A stretch of DNA of 64,000 bases from Gnetum montanum (Eukaryota; Streptophyta; Gnetopsida; Gnetales; Gnetaceae). Made by a program: the position numbers and the translations under genes. Under the pieces are notes generated by a model. It did no database searches, was not told the DNA's origin, and saw only the letters and a list, made by a program, of their open reading frames with translations. The stretch is taken from positions 60,300 to 124,299 of the forward strand of contig MNCI01004661.1 of assembly GCA_015680685.1 (NCBI GenBank), read 5' to 3'. The stretch's first letter is position 1; the number at the start of each line of letters is the position of its first letter. Below, piece by piece: positions 46,368 through 59,207 of this stretch.

Positions 46368-47961
46368 GGGCCCCCGTGGTGCTCCAAAATCCATTCTCAT
46401 CATTTGCAGCTAGGGGATTTTTTGAATTTTTCTCTCACAACTAAGAACTCTGTGCATTCAACCTTCACTTGTAATATTTTGCTCCATCTCGCTCTGATTT
46501 TCATGGTTTCTTTTAATCCTATTTGAACCTAAAGTGTTCAATTTAGTTGGGGGAGGGTACTTGCATGAAAAAATTGCACTAATTTTTCAAAATTTGCTAT
46601 CACTGAGAATGTATTATAAGGGTGAGAATGTTAAAAACCTTAAGTGTTTTAATGAAAAATCAATTGTATGAATGCCAAAAACTCTATTTCTCTCACCCAA
46701 GGGATCATGACCATCATTATCAACCATACATAAGGAAAAAAAAAACCAATTGTGAAGGGTCATGAAAGAAGATTAATACTTTTTAGACATTTTCCTAAAA
46801 ATTTTTCTAACTCTACAATCATATGAGCTAAAAACATAATTGAACTAAGGTCATGATTAAGGTATAAATGTGTCCATACTAAATGATAGCACCTTACTAA
46901 CACCAAATCCTTGAATGATTGCAAATGGTCCCAAAAAGAGAAGGACAAGGAGGACCTTTGCAAGGTGTAGCCAAACATCCAAGAGGTGGTAAAGGCTAAC
47001 TAGGAGAATAAGGCCCACTAGCCAAACATGAGGAACAGGAGGCCTAATCATTTAGCATTCATCAAGAGGCTCCTACTATAGGGTAGTCAATCCAAGGAGA
47101 GCTTGCAAAACCACAAGCTCTAGTGCAAAGACAACATGTCACATTGTCCCAAGAATGCCTTAAAGCCATCCAAGAGAAATCCATGTTGACCACAGTCATC
47201 GTGGAAATGAATTTCAACCTATTTATGGAATTTACCCCTAAGGTAGTTCAAAATCAAATCCAAGCATCACCATTATGGCACATCCTTTCACAAAGTGGAG
47301 AATGATACCTTAGTGAGACATACCAATTTTGGCATAACAAGGAAGAAGGCACCACAGTTAACATTGGCGAAGTCACTGTATCTTTTTTAATCAAAGTAAT
47401 CACAAAGGCTCTGAATCTGCCAAATGTGAAGTTTAAGTTGGCACATTTGTCCACAAGGTCCAATCCAAAAACCAAAAATTTGTGGCTAAAGTAGGCATAT
47501 AACAAAAATAATAAGACATACAATGAGTTGACTCTAGAAAAGAGGACCTATTTTAAGATAGGCACATACCACCTATTTCCAACTAAAGGGTTCAATAGAA
47601 TCTCAACCTAAGTGGCCAGGGGAAGTGCAATATTAATGGAAAAATACAATGTCAGTCTTCCCCAAATGTACTTCATGGAAATCCAATAGTAGTTCGAAGA
47701 AAAGAAGGTAAGGAAGCTAGCACTTCTATTCCCTTGCATGATCAAGAAGTTGTGCAACCATGCTAGAATCCTGGGATAGACCAATGACATTCCCAGGAGG
47801 GCTCAAAATGCTTCTTTTGCTGAGTTTCCTAAACCTACAGCACTAAGGAAAGAATAAGAAAAAAAAGAGGAGTTAGAACTAGAAAAAGAAATAGAGCAAG
47901 AGCCCAAGTAATGTCATGAACCACAAGTTCCATCACCACCACTACAAGATTATTGACCTAT

Positions 47962-48748
47962 TGATGAGTGGCAAGGTACCCCTACACTCAACCATACAAA
48001 TACGAGTGTTACACGCGCGATCCAGTTGAACTCTGCAGACTAAGTGCCTACACGCCTTATGGAACACCTAAGGTTAATCAATCATTGTCCTCCCAAGCTT
48101 ACTTGTATTTGTCACAGTTGTATGGTTAAGTAAGCTTGAGGCATGTGATTTTTATATCTTTTATGTTTTATTGCCTATGCTAAGAGAGGAAATGGTGAAG
48201 AGACTAAGTAACTAGCTTTAACTAACTAAGCCTTAATTACCCTAGCATTAGTATTTGTTCCCACTTGCCATTTCACACCTTGAACCAATGCAATGCTGCT
48301 GGGATTACCAAACACTATTCGTTACTGGGATTACCAAGCGTAATGCACGTGCTCGAAGCAGTTGTACTGAATGCACTTAACTAGGAGTTAAGGGTTGAGA
48401 GAGATTTAGTTAACTAATAAAGCATTTAAACAGTAACAGTAATTAAAGTCCTATTTAGCTTAGTCCATGCACTACAAGGTTTATCCAAAATTTCATCTTT
48501 ATTGCCGTACACAATTGTGTGCTTAGGTACAAAATTGCTCGAATAAAGATCCGTTCACTTTGGGACTCCTACTGTGGGCACATGGAAATTATTCTAACTC
48601 TGGAATGGAAAAATGGCAAGAGATTGGATAAGGTTTAGATCTAGATGGAGAAACAAGGGAGAGCCACCTCTTATTTATAGAACTAGTGGCAGGCTGCGAT
48701 ATCGTGTATGCAATATCACAGGGAAGGACGTAATATCATGTCCCATCA
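47962..48748 (-). mobile_element. Solo LTR J (787 bp)
   Basis: Left edge TGATGAGTGGCAAGG, right edge GTCCCATCA, with a perfect 5-bp target duplication CCTAT (47957-47961 and 48749-48753). A minus-strand TATAAATAAG lies near 48670-48680, with GATATC and two AATATC upstream. It interrupts the env-position ORF of element A without changing its frame. Confidence 0.9.
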
Positions 48749-50243
48749 CCTATAATGAAACATTTATAAAGAATAGCTGAAACTCTCAATTGGAGAAGTA
48801 GGGATGAATCAAACCTCTTCCAAGTTATCAATGATGTTGTGCAATCCATTATTTCTTTTGATCAATCAAGAGGAAAAAAATTTTTACAATCAAGAGGAGA
48901 GGCCCAATGGTCTCAACAAATCTCTGGTAACACCACATCTTTTTAGGTGATGCTCAAAATAAAAGAAGGTGCCACAGTAGTGGTCATGCAGCATTAAGAT
49001 GCAGTAGGTGTAGTAGACATAATAACAGATCATATCAAAGAATCTTTCAATGTTCTTGTTGTGCCCCTAGTGGACTTGACTTGAACCAAAGATGCACAAA
49101 TGCTTGCTAGGAGTTCAATGAATCCTACAACCCATGAGAATGTACTTAATAGATTACTGTAGACTAGATAAGTAATGATATCCCTTTTTGACATACCTAC
49201 TAATGTTACTACAATGCAATTAGATCTCATTGCCACAAAAAGAAAGTTGATCATGGTAGAGACCAGGGTAGATTTTGCAACAATAGAAGTATATCAACTA
49301 CAACAAGAGCTAGTTGCCTTGAGAGCTAAAAGATGGAACCCTGTCCAATTTGTCGTGTTTAATGAACTAGACGAATTCTAAATAGAGTAGTTGAACCAAT
49401 TGATTAAATAGAACAAAACTATTGAGAAAGAGAAGGAGAAGGTGATTTAGAATGCCACAGCTGCTAAAGCTCAAGCCTATGCCCATAAGAAGGCATTGAT
49501 TGCTACACAAGAAGAGAACAAGTATCTTACTGCTAATAATGCCAAGTTGACGACTATTGAGAAATAGAAGAAAATTTTGGAAGAAAGTATCCACTAATTG
49601 AGAGAACAATTTGTGAGGGTTAACTAGGACATCTATAAATTAACCAGAGAAAATCAAGTCATCTCAATAGAGGAGGTCCACACAATTCATCAAAAATATG
49701 CAATTGAAATAAGTGCGTGGCAAAACGAGACCAAGAAACATGAGAAGTTGAAGGAGCACATTTGGGACCAAATAGACATGTACAAACAAATCAATGAAAA
49801 ATAAATCCATATGGCAAAGGCCTTCATCAATTTCATGTCAACACAAAATCCTAACTGGCAGCCAATCTTGGATAGCGATGCCTTATTCCATCAAGTGGAA
49901 GTAAAGAGAAAAGACATGTAGATCAAAGATTTAAAAGAATACATGACATTAGCTAACCTTTAATATGCCAACCTTGTCATCTTAATAGTAGGTTGGCCTA
50001 GAAATGAATTAGAGTAGCAAGTAGCAACCAACTATGCATTATATGAAAAAGAGTTTGCATACAAGAAAAATGCTCTACAAAAACTGTATGTGGAAAACTT
50101 AGAATTAGAGGTGATTAAGGCTCGCTACCATGGATAGAAATATGTAGCCTTAGACCTAGCTAGGAGACTAATGGATCATCATGAATTGAAAGAAAAGGTC
50201 ATGGCCTTCAAGGAGTAACGATGTCAGTTTGCATCTTGGTATG

Positions 50244-51049
50244 TGATGAGCCATGATATTGCGTACACGATATCGTGGCATTTCATGTAATATCACGTAC
50301 ACGATATCATGACCTGCCTCATTGCCTATAAATAAGAGGTTGGCACACTTGGTTTACATAGTTAGTCTTAGTTCCTTACCCAAACTATTGCCTTTTCTCC
50401 CTCTCAGAGTTAGAATTATTTCTACATGCCCATAGCAGGAGTCATAAAGTGAACGAATCTTTATTTGAGCATTGTATACCTAAGCACACCTTGTATACGA
50501 CAATAAAGAAAAACTTGTGATAAACCTTGCAACATTTAGAATAGGTTAATTAATTTTAATTACTATTACTTAATGCTTTTCTTAGTTAATTAATGATTCT
50601 CTCTCACCCTACAACTCTCCTAAGTAACCACACATAGTACAATCACTTCGAGCATGTGTGTAACACTTGATAACCCAATAACGATTAGCATTTGGTAATC
50701 CCAGTAGTGTTGAACTGGTTCAAGATGTGTATGGCAAGTGAGAACGGATACTAGTGTCAAGATCAGTTAGAGTCTAGTTAATAAGTAGTCAAATTAAATT
50801 AGTTACTTAGTGATCTCTCTCCTCCCTGCAGCAAGACATAAAAACACATAAAAAGTATAAAAATCATATGCCTCAAGTTTACTTAACCATAAAATTGTGA
50901 CATATAAGTAAGCTTGGGAAGACAACGATTGATCAACCCATTCTTGTTCCACAAAGGCACATAAGCACTTAGTCCTTGGACTTTGACCAGATCGTGTGTG
51001 GACGCTCGTATTTGTATGGTTGAGTGTAGGGATACCTCACCACTCATCA
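50244..51049 (+). mobile_element. 5' LTR of element F (806 bp)
   Basis: TGATGAGCCATGATATT...CCACTCATCA. TATAAATAA at 50327-50335. U3 holds the perfect 12-bp palindrome CACGATATCGTG near 50266-50277 and a second GATATC near 50303. Confidence 0.92.
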
Positions 51050-51050
51050 T

Positions 51051-51070
51051 TGGTATCATTGCTGGGGCTT
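51051..51070 (+). promoter_or_regulatory. Primer-binding site of element F
   Basis: TGGTATCATTGCTGGGGCTT, one base after the LTR; a decayed tRNA-Asp-type site. The first eight bases also resemble the initiator-Met type (TGGTATCA), but the relatives in the window all support tRNA-Asp. Confidence 0.7.
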
Positions 51071-51187
51071 TTGTTGTTTGTGTGCTAACTAGAACATAGG
51101 AAATCTTTCACATCATTAGAACGAACCCTTGAGGTTGGTTAAAGAAAAATAATAAATAATAATGCATTGCATACTAAATAGACAATC

Positions 51188-53560
51188 ATGTCTCCTTCTT
51201 CGTATGAAAGTGTTTCACCATCTAGGTTTGATACAAGGAATAATCGAAGGCATAGTACACATGATAATTTGCTAGTCCCTCAATAGTTTTGTGTGGTATA
51301 TGTTCATCCTGATGAATATGTACCAAACTTTACCTTTATGCTCCACCAGGATGAACAAATACATTGGTGAGATTTAGAAGGTAACATAGTGTTACCTCCT
51401 AATCGCTCTGTCTCAGGCATGCTTCTTCGTGCTCTCACATGAATTGGTATGTAGCACTTATAGGTAGAGTACGTTGTGCATGATCATGACTTGAGAGAGT
51501 ATCAACCCATAGAGGCACAATGTCAAAAGGATTTGCAATAGGAAAGACACCATAAATCCATGAAGGGAAAGACCTCAGGCAATCGTCCACACAATGATGT
51601 TCCTCTCATTGACTTCAAGGGGTTGTGTATCAGAATCTTTACTCAACTATCCATAACCCGAATATTGGTACCGATAGACACAAAGGGTCTAAAAAAGAAA
51701 TATGAACACATGACAAAGATGGACATTCCGATCGTAACCACAATTGAGGTCGTGACCACCGAAGAGAAGGAAGCAGGCACCAACATGGTGATGGTACTTC
51801 TTCTTCTTCACCTTCATCATCTCCTTCACCCTTTCCTTTGGGATTTGAATGCAATCACAAAGAAAAAGACCATATGGATAAGGGTAAGAAAAATGGGAGT
51901 CATAGACAAAATAGTCCAGAAAGGGGATAAGAGCACTTTAGAGAAACACACCGTGAAAGAAGGGAAAGTAGGGAACAACATAGGCATCATAGATGCCATA
52001 GATGGGACGATCATGATGAACCCCTACTCATTACTCGAAGTATGCTAGACATAATTGAGGCTATCAGAATCCCAACAAGGCACCAAAAAGATAGTAAGAT
52101 CAAGAGATTAGATATGAACAACATCCCACGATTTGAAGGGGGGTACAACGCTAATCCTCAAAATCATCTACAAGCATTTCATGATGCATGTGCCTTACAA
52201 AACATAAAAAGCAAATGGCAAAAACTTAAGTTGTTCCCATGGACATTAGTCAAAGAAGGGGAGAGCTAGTACCAATCCTTAGAATTGGAATCCATTCGTA
52301 GGTGGAGTACCATGTTAGAATGGTTCAACGATAAGTACCAAACATACTCTTGAATGTCCAACCTACGAAAGCAAATCCAAGGCTAGAAACAAGGAGGACA
52401 TGAACCCTTGGATGTTTCCATGGGCCAATATTATGCACTGTTACATCGTTTTCTTGGTCATGGTTATTCACAGAGGGATCAACTATGCCATCTTGTAGAT
52501 GGGCTTAGCCATGAAACGCAAAGAACCCTTGGGATGTATGCCTAAGGGAGGCTATCTGAGCTTAGGACCCATCAAGTGTAAATATTATTGGAGCAAGTTG
52601 CTAAAGAAGAAGGTGAGATAAGGAAAAGAGAGAGTATGGAGGAATATAATAGAGATCCTTCCCTCCAAAAGAGGGGAGTAAGATTTTGTGAGGATGAAGA
52701 AGAGTCACTACTCAAAGATATGGTGGATAGAAAAACCTTGCCTATCTAAAAATTAGCATTGGAAGTATCGGCAAAGGTACACCAAATGTGGGATTCCCTA
52801 GATGATAGATTTCAAACCATTCTTAAAATAGTAGAGGAGTCTAGAGGGCAAGGTAGTGAACGAAAAAAGAAAAAAAGAGAGAAGAAAAATATGCACGTAA
52901 CAAGGGTAAGGGCAAAGTTGCCATCATCGAAGAGGTTGTGGATTTAGATATAGACAATGATAGTGGATGCGAGATATGCCAATAGGACCATCCTAAGGGA
53001 TGATGCCTTGTAATCTCACATCTACAAGAGTCTAGGCTGTATGCACTCAACCCACGATTAAACAAAAGGCAAACACCTTGAAGGTTACCTTATCCTCAAG
53101 GTAACCAAAGGTAGTTCCATGAACCGTTAACATATTATCCAAGTGGATCTCCACCACAACCAATCAAGCAGTATCAATAGTGGCAATACCCACAATCATC
53201 GGGAATGCCACCACCACGACAATAGTATCCTTACCGGCAACCTAACCCGTATGGATATTACATGTAGCAGCTAGTCTCTCCATGTGACTCTACTGGTCAC
53301 GTTACTCATCAACCTCACTACCAAGCTCATGAGTATTATAGGACTCATTCTCCTAGGGGCGATGTTCTACAAACATACCATCCTTCTCATCTGGCTGCGT
53401 CTCTTCCACCCTTAACTTCATTACCACCTACTCCAGCTATGCATGGTGAAATCCCTACCTAGCCACAACAACATAATGCCACAAGGGCTATTAACCCTCA
53501 ACCTACTGTTGGTTCTGACAACTGCATGAGGAAATGACCTTTCTTTAGAACCAATAGTCC
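51188..53560 (+). pseudogene. Element F gag
   Basis: Starts MSPSSYESVSPSRFDTR at 51188. VVYVHPDEYVPNFTF matches the N-terminal region of B gag. The capsid core at 52042-52620 reads NNIPRFEGGYNANPQNHLQA, then DACALQNIKSKWQKLKLFPW. The knuckle CEIC-x3-H lies near 52970-53000 with a stop inside, and a proline/tyrosine-rich tail runs to about 53520. Stops are mostly TAG. Frame positions of several stops coincide with those in B, suggesting they were inherited or lie at mutation-prone codons. Confidence 0.8.
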
Positions 53561-53570
53561 AACTAAGTGC

Positions 53571-54530
53571 TTGCAACCACAAGCAGCTAATTCTTCAACC
53601 ACTTCATTATCACTTGAAGCTTTGGAGCTCCCTTCAACCCAAAAACTACACTCAACACATACGGTCATGTTAACTCATGCCATTACCGATTGGATAAAAG
53701 TTGGCCATCTTCCTAGGAAATTATTTGATCCTGGGAGTCCTCTAATATATCTACAAATCGCTAGAAATGAGTCAACTTGATTTCTCAAGAAATGTACAAG
53801 GCCTTGAACCTACCTCCACTAAAAAAGAGTAACATTCATTTAGAGTTGGTCAACCAGTCCATCACTATCCCATTGGGACTAGTGGAGAACATTGTCACCA
53901 CTATTTATGGGTGGTTGTATCCAACCGAAATCCTAGTGACTCAAGTGAACAACAATAAGGGGGACTTCCCAATCATAATGGGAAGAGCATGGCTAAACAC
54001 AATTGACGTGCACCTAGGAATCTGTGATCTTTCCCTAGAAATATCAAAGGAAAATACATTTGGAAAGATCGAGAAGAAGAAAGTTCCATGCATTGCATAC
54101 AGTGATACAGGGTGTAATTGTGTGTGGAAGTCATGGTTTGTACAACGTTTAACATTGCCTACATGTAACCAGTGTGCACAAGTGAATGATATACAAAGAT
54201 TCCTGTATGTAGCAGCCACAAGACAAGAAGGCACTTAGTGGTTGACAACTAATCAAGAGAGCAGTTCAACTATATGCATGGAATCAACTAAGGATTTGAC
54301 TTGCACTTACATTGATAGCATAGACACATTAGAGAAAGTTCATTGCCAACTTCCAAGTATTGACCTTGAAAATATCAACTGGGGGAAGTTGGAAATCCCT
54401 AATAAGTTTAAGCAAGAGCCCCTTGAGCTAAAATCATTGCCCACCAGTATGGAATACACATTTCTTAAAAATGGAAAATTGGTAATTATTAATGCGAAGC
54501 TTGCTCCTCAATAAAAAGAAATACTATTGA
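53571..54530 (+). pseudogene. Element F protease region, active site deleted
   Basis: The upstream part (LTHAITDWIKVGHLPRKLFD, LIYLQIARNE) and downstream part (LISQEMYKALNLPPLKKSN, FPIIMGRAWLNT) are present. The 34 bases that in B encode the DSG active site are missing at about 53770. The loss shifts the frame, so no protease can be made from this copy. Confidence 0.8.
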
Positions 54531-54599
54531 AAGTAATAAATAAATGGTTGAAATCCTTTGCTTGGTCATATCTCGAATTAACTAGAATAGATCCTAGGT

Positions 54600-55540
54600 T
54601 ATGCCAACATAGAATTTACATTGTCCCCTCCATGAAGCCTCAAAGACAACCATAGAGGTGATTGAACCCAAAGCTTAAGTAAGTGATTAAGGAAGAAATC
54701 GAACAACTTTTAAAAGCTAGGTTTATATACCCCATTGCTAATAGCGAATGGGTTAGCCCCTTAGTTATAATGCTCAAAAAGGGAGGCAAATGGAGGGTGT
54801 GCATAGATTTTAGGCTACTAAACATGGCAACATTGAAGGACCACTTTCCGTTGCCATTCGTTGACCAAGTCTTAGACACCATTGCAAGGCATTGCTACTA
54901 TAGTTTTCTAGATGGGTATAGTGGGTACAACCAAATAAAAATAGCCCCAGAAGACTAAGCCAAGACTATGTTCACTAGTCCTTGGGGAATATTTACATAC
55001 AAAAAGATGTCGTTTGGCTTGTGCAATGCCCCTACAATGTTTCAATGATTAGTTCTAAGCATATTCTAGCAATAGATAGGAAACGGTGTGGAGGTCTTCA
55101 TGGACAACTTCTCCACCTATGTAGCAAACTCTGGTCAAGCCTTGGACTAGTTAGAGCAAGGATTAAAATGATGTGTACAAACCAATTTAAGGCTCAATTG
55201 GCAAAAAAGCCATTTGATGGTCCAAGAAGGTGTCATACTAGGGCATAAAATTTCACTAATAGGGATAGAGGTAGACCCTGAAAAGATCAAATTTATCTAA
55301 GGAATTACCTATCAACTAGAAACTGTAAAAGATATCTAGTCATTCCTTGGACACACTAGCTACTACAAAAGGGTTATTGAGAACTTTTCAAAGGTTGCAA
55401 AACCATTGGTTGAACTAATGAAAAAGGACGTACCTTTCGAATGGACCAAGGAATGTGAACTAGCTTAACAAACTTTAAAATAGAAGCTCGTAGAAACACC
55501 CATTCTACAAGCTCCTGACTAGTCTAGACCATTCCACATA
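54600..55540 (+). pseudogene. Element F reverse transcriptase
   Basis: SEWVSPLVIMLKKGGKWRVC, DFRLLNMATLKDHFPLPFVD and FLDGYSGYNQIKIAPED (54683-54958) are followed by a TAG, then KKMSFGLCNAP and the active-site strand EVFMDNFSTY near 55088-55120. As in B, the catalytic pair is Asp-Asn. Several TAG and TAA codons interrupt it. Confidence 0.85.
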
Positions 55541-57275
55541 ATGACTGAAGCATCCAACTATGCTTTAGGAGTTGTACTTACACAATTAGATGATCAAAAA
55601 TGTCCTTATTACATCCACTATGCAAGTAGAAGTATCACTGGTGCACAACCCAATTATACTACAATAGAAAAAGAATTAGTGGCTATAGTGTTTGCACTAG
55701 AAAACTTTACACTGTGTCTTCGGCTATAAGGTATTTGTAGAAACAGATCATAGTGCAATAAGGTTCCCAATGAATAAACCAATGGTAAGTCCTTGCATCA
55801 TACAATGGCTCGTAATCTTACAAAAGTTCAATCTTACAATGATTGATCGAAAAGGCACCCAGAACGTAGTTGTTGATCATTTATCTCGGTTGCGATGGGA
55901 TAATAGAGGATGAGTATCCAATTTCTGATTATTTCCCAAATGAACTCCTCTTTGCAGGTGTAGTGAATAATTAATTAACCATGAAGACAAAATACTATAG
56001 TAGTATTCTCACCTATCTCCTTACACAACAAACACCACGAGGGTTTGATGCTAAAAAGAAACAACAGTTTCTTCACCGAGCCAAGTATTCTATGGAAATC
56101 AATGGGCAACTTTACAAAGTATGTCTTGATGGCTTGGTCCAATGGTATGTTCCCGATGTAGATCAACTACAAGTTCTCTAAGATGCTCATGAGGCTCCTT
56201 GTGGGGGTCATTACATCAAGAGACGAACAACCATTAATATCTTGCTTGCAGGATATTATTAGCCTACATTGTTTCGGGATGCCCATCATTTCATCTAATA
56301 TTGTGAGCACTGTCAACGTGATGAGGGGATGACTGCTAGAATGGAGGATCCGCAATAATGGATCCAACCTTTAGAACCCTTCGACATTTGGGGAATTGAT
56401 TTTATGGGGCTAATTACACCAATGTTCAATGGAAAAGCTTATATTATTATTACCATTGATTACCTTACAAATGGGTAGAAGTAGCTACTATTAAGGATTG
56501 TACATCATCTACAGCTACACGACTTGTTCAACAACAAATCGTAAATAGGTTTGGTATGCCTCGTGCACTTATTTCAAACAATGGTACACACTTCACAGGT
56601 GTGAATTTTTGAAAATTAATGCAACGCTTAGAGGTTGAGTACAAACTGACTACACCATATCACCCCCAAGCAAATGGTCAAGCCGAAGTCACCAATAGAG
56701 AGATTACAAAGATATTAACAAGAACCATTAGCAAGTTTAGGTAAGACTAGAGCACTAAACTAAATAATGCTCTTTGGGCATACCGCTCCACATGGAAACT
56801 CCCTATAGGCTACTCTTCCTATGAGTTAGTGTATGGTAAATTACCAACACTTCCCATTCAAACTGAGCTCCATATACTATCCACGACATGTGATCTCAAC
56901 CTTGACCTTGATCTAGCACAAAAACAATGATTGATGATCCTTAACCTACGAGATGAGAAACAAGTAGCTACCCTGTCATCTAACAAATTGCACAAGGGCT
57001 TCAATAAACAATGTCATGACCTAAGAATTAGGAAAGTTAAATATCAACTAGGAGATAAGGTTCTCTACTAGAATCCCACACATGTGCCACAACGTACCAA
57101 ATTTCAAATGCTATGGAAGGCACCTTATGTCATTCATGCAACTTTTTCTTTAGGGGCCATGATGATATACAAACCTAAGAGCCTAGATAAGAAATTTTTG
57201 GTTAATGTCCAACAAACCAAACATTTCCATGAGCTTAGATTAGCCAGTACTCATACTACCTCTGTTGGTGGATAA
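55541..57275 (+). pseudogene. Element F RNase H and integrase
   Basis: RNase H starts MTEASNYALGVVLTQLDD (55541). A one-base frameshift near 55715 separates it from GYKVFVETDHSAIRF. Integrase has the HHCC region near 56190-56320, Asp in WGIDFMG, an altered LISNNGTHF (Asp to Asn at the second DDE residue), and Glu in NGQAEVTNRE. The C-terminal part ends near 57275 (HFHELRLASTHTTSVGG). At least ten stops. Confidence 0.82.
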
Positions 57276-59190
57276 CCTTGCTTGCTATTTTAGATCTCCT
57301 CCTTTCAACTCAGTCGTGGGGGAGATGGCCACCTATGCCAACCATTCTAGGCCCTTAGCCCTTTCTATATTTTTTTTTTTACACATTTCTTCAATCTTTC
57401 TTATTTTTGTTTGACACCATCATTCATATTTTTACTATTTCTTTGCTTGGTTGATTTACTTTCATTTGTCATACAATAAGTGCTCCTGATGGTGGATTAA
57501 ATTATGTACTATTGATTATTGATGTTTGGTTTTTACCTATGAATTATGATGCTGATGTTATGATCTGGTTCTTTTGATAAAACAGGTAATGATTCCACAT
57601 CGTCCATTCATCCATTCAACTTTGTGGTCTCCCTTAACTTGGAACTGTATAGTCCATTTTTTCTAATCAACTTGTTTATAAATTAGTGATTTGGTATTTT
57701 TCAAACTAAAGGAAGGACTTAATGGTTGAAAAGGATGTGATTTCAAGGGGATTCGATGCATTTGTGCTAGCCATTCTCTTGGGTCCTTGGATGCTTTTTC
57801 TTGGGTTTTTTTCCATTTTACCATCGATCAATATTAGGAAGTTGAGTGAATCTTTACATGGTGTGGTTCTCATGCAAAAAAAAAAGTGGGAATTCAAAGC
57901 ACACCCCTTAGACATAACAAAGAAATATGGGCTACAAGCACTGGTTATGGCACTGGAAATACATGTTATCCATGCCTAAAGGTTCCCTCTAACTAAGGCC
58001 CTTTCTCATTTCTTGCTTCTCCATCTCGTTCTCCTTGGGATGGAGGTGACTCTTTGTGGAGGCATTCTTGTTACTTCAAGAGGATGGATTGGCCAAGTGT
58101 ATTGATGCAAGGTCACTGAGTGTGGTTGGTTTGAGTCTAGATTTGGAATGAGTTTTACTCAATCACATTAACCATGACATACACAAGGGACTTTACACAA
58201 CTTTGCTCTTGGGATTCCATTCCATTTCTACTCTCCATCTTTCTTTCCATTTTCCACATCATTACCAATTTTATGATTAGTCCATATGTTGGTTGATGCA
58301 TTGTTTTTCCTTGGTAAATTCTTGTGGGTAAGTTTTTAACTCTTGCTTCCAAATAACATTCCTAAAGCCTACAAACTCTTTAGGTTATGGGTTTGTTAGG
58401 GCATAAAGGGCATGAGCCTACTTTGGGGAGGATCCACTGGCATTCCTTTTTGGTGAAATTGTTAAGTTCTTTTCCTTAAACATTCTCTGCAATCCACCAT
58501 TTCTCGTTTCATCTCCATCTTTGACATCCACTTTATTTGCATTGCCGTTGTTATTTTTCCCATCTTTCTTGTTCCTTATCTTTTTTTATCTTATTGCTAC
58601 TAGAGGTTCACTCTTAGTTGTGGGGGCCCTAGCACAAATTTTTCAATTTCTCCATTCTACTACTTGCCTAGCCCATACACCTTGGGTAGTTATCAGTAAT
58701 AAAACCTCTAACCTAGTTTCTGCCATAACCACAACCTAGGCAATGTGCTGTATATCGAGGCAAGGTATCAATTGCATTGTCACTTACTTATCCTTGCTCA
58801 TTCGTAACTATGTTGTGTGTGCAAATGGCAATTACATGAACTATGGACTGGAATAGGATGAAGCACTCAGGATGGACTGGAGTTGGAACGTTTGTGCAAG
58901 GAACAAGTTTGGTTACATGGCTATGGATAAAAAATAGAGGGCATAATCTCAGTAATGGCAAAAACATGCCTCATTTTCTTTTCTCCATCTTTCTCTTCAA
59001 GCTGTCAAGTGAAGGTATGGATGTCATCCATGTACAATGTTCACCACAAAGGGCATGAACACCAATGTTGTAATATGTTTATCGATCACTGGGCACTTTG
59101 AGTCTATTATTCCCTGTCACTGTCAGTTCACATTCAGTCAGTAATCTCATACCTTTCCAATATTTTGTAGAAACTCAAGGATGAGTTTTC
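57276..59190 (+). mobile_element. Element F 3' noncoding region
   Basis: About 1.9 kb without a supported gene. It carries polypurine-like motifs at 57311-57328 (CAGTCGTGGGGGAGATGG) and 58611-58629 (CTCTTAGTTGTGGGGGCCC), both paralleled in B. Blocks match B 29550-31364. Small open frames here are not conserved between B and F. Confidence 0.7.
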
Positions 59191-59207
59191 ATTCAGTCGT
59201 GGGGGTA
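59191..59207 (+). promoter_or_regulatory. Polypurine tract of element F
   Basis: ATTCAGTCGTGGGGGTA next to the 3' LTR, preceded by AAGGATGAGTTTTC. Confidence 0.8.

Noticed and set aside
58843-59058. Small ORF in the 3' noncoding region of element F
   Set aside because: The matching region of B (29615-29920) is open in a different frame with little protein similarity, so it is unlikely to be coding.
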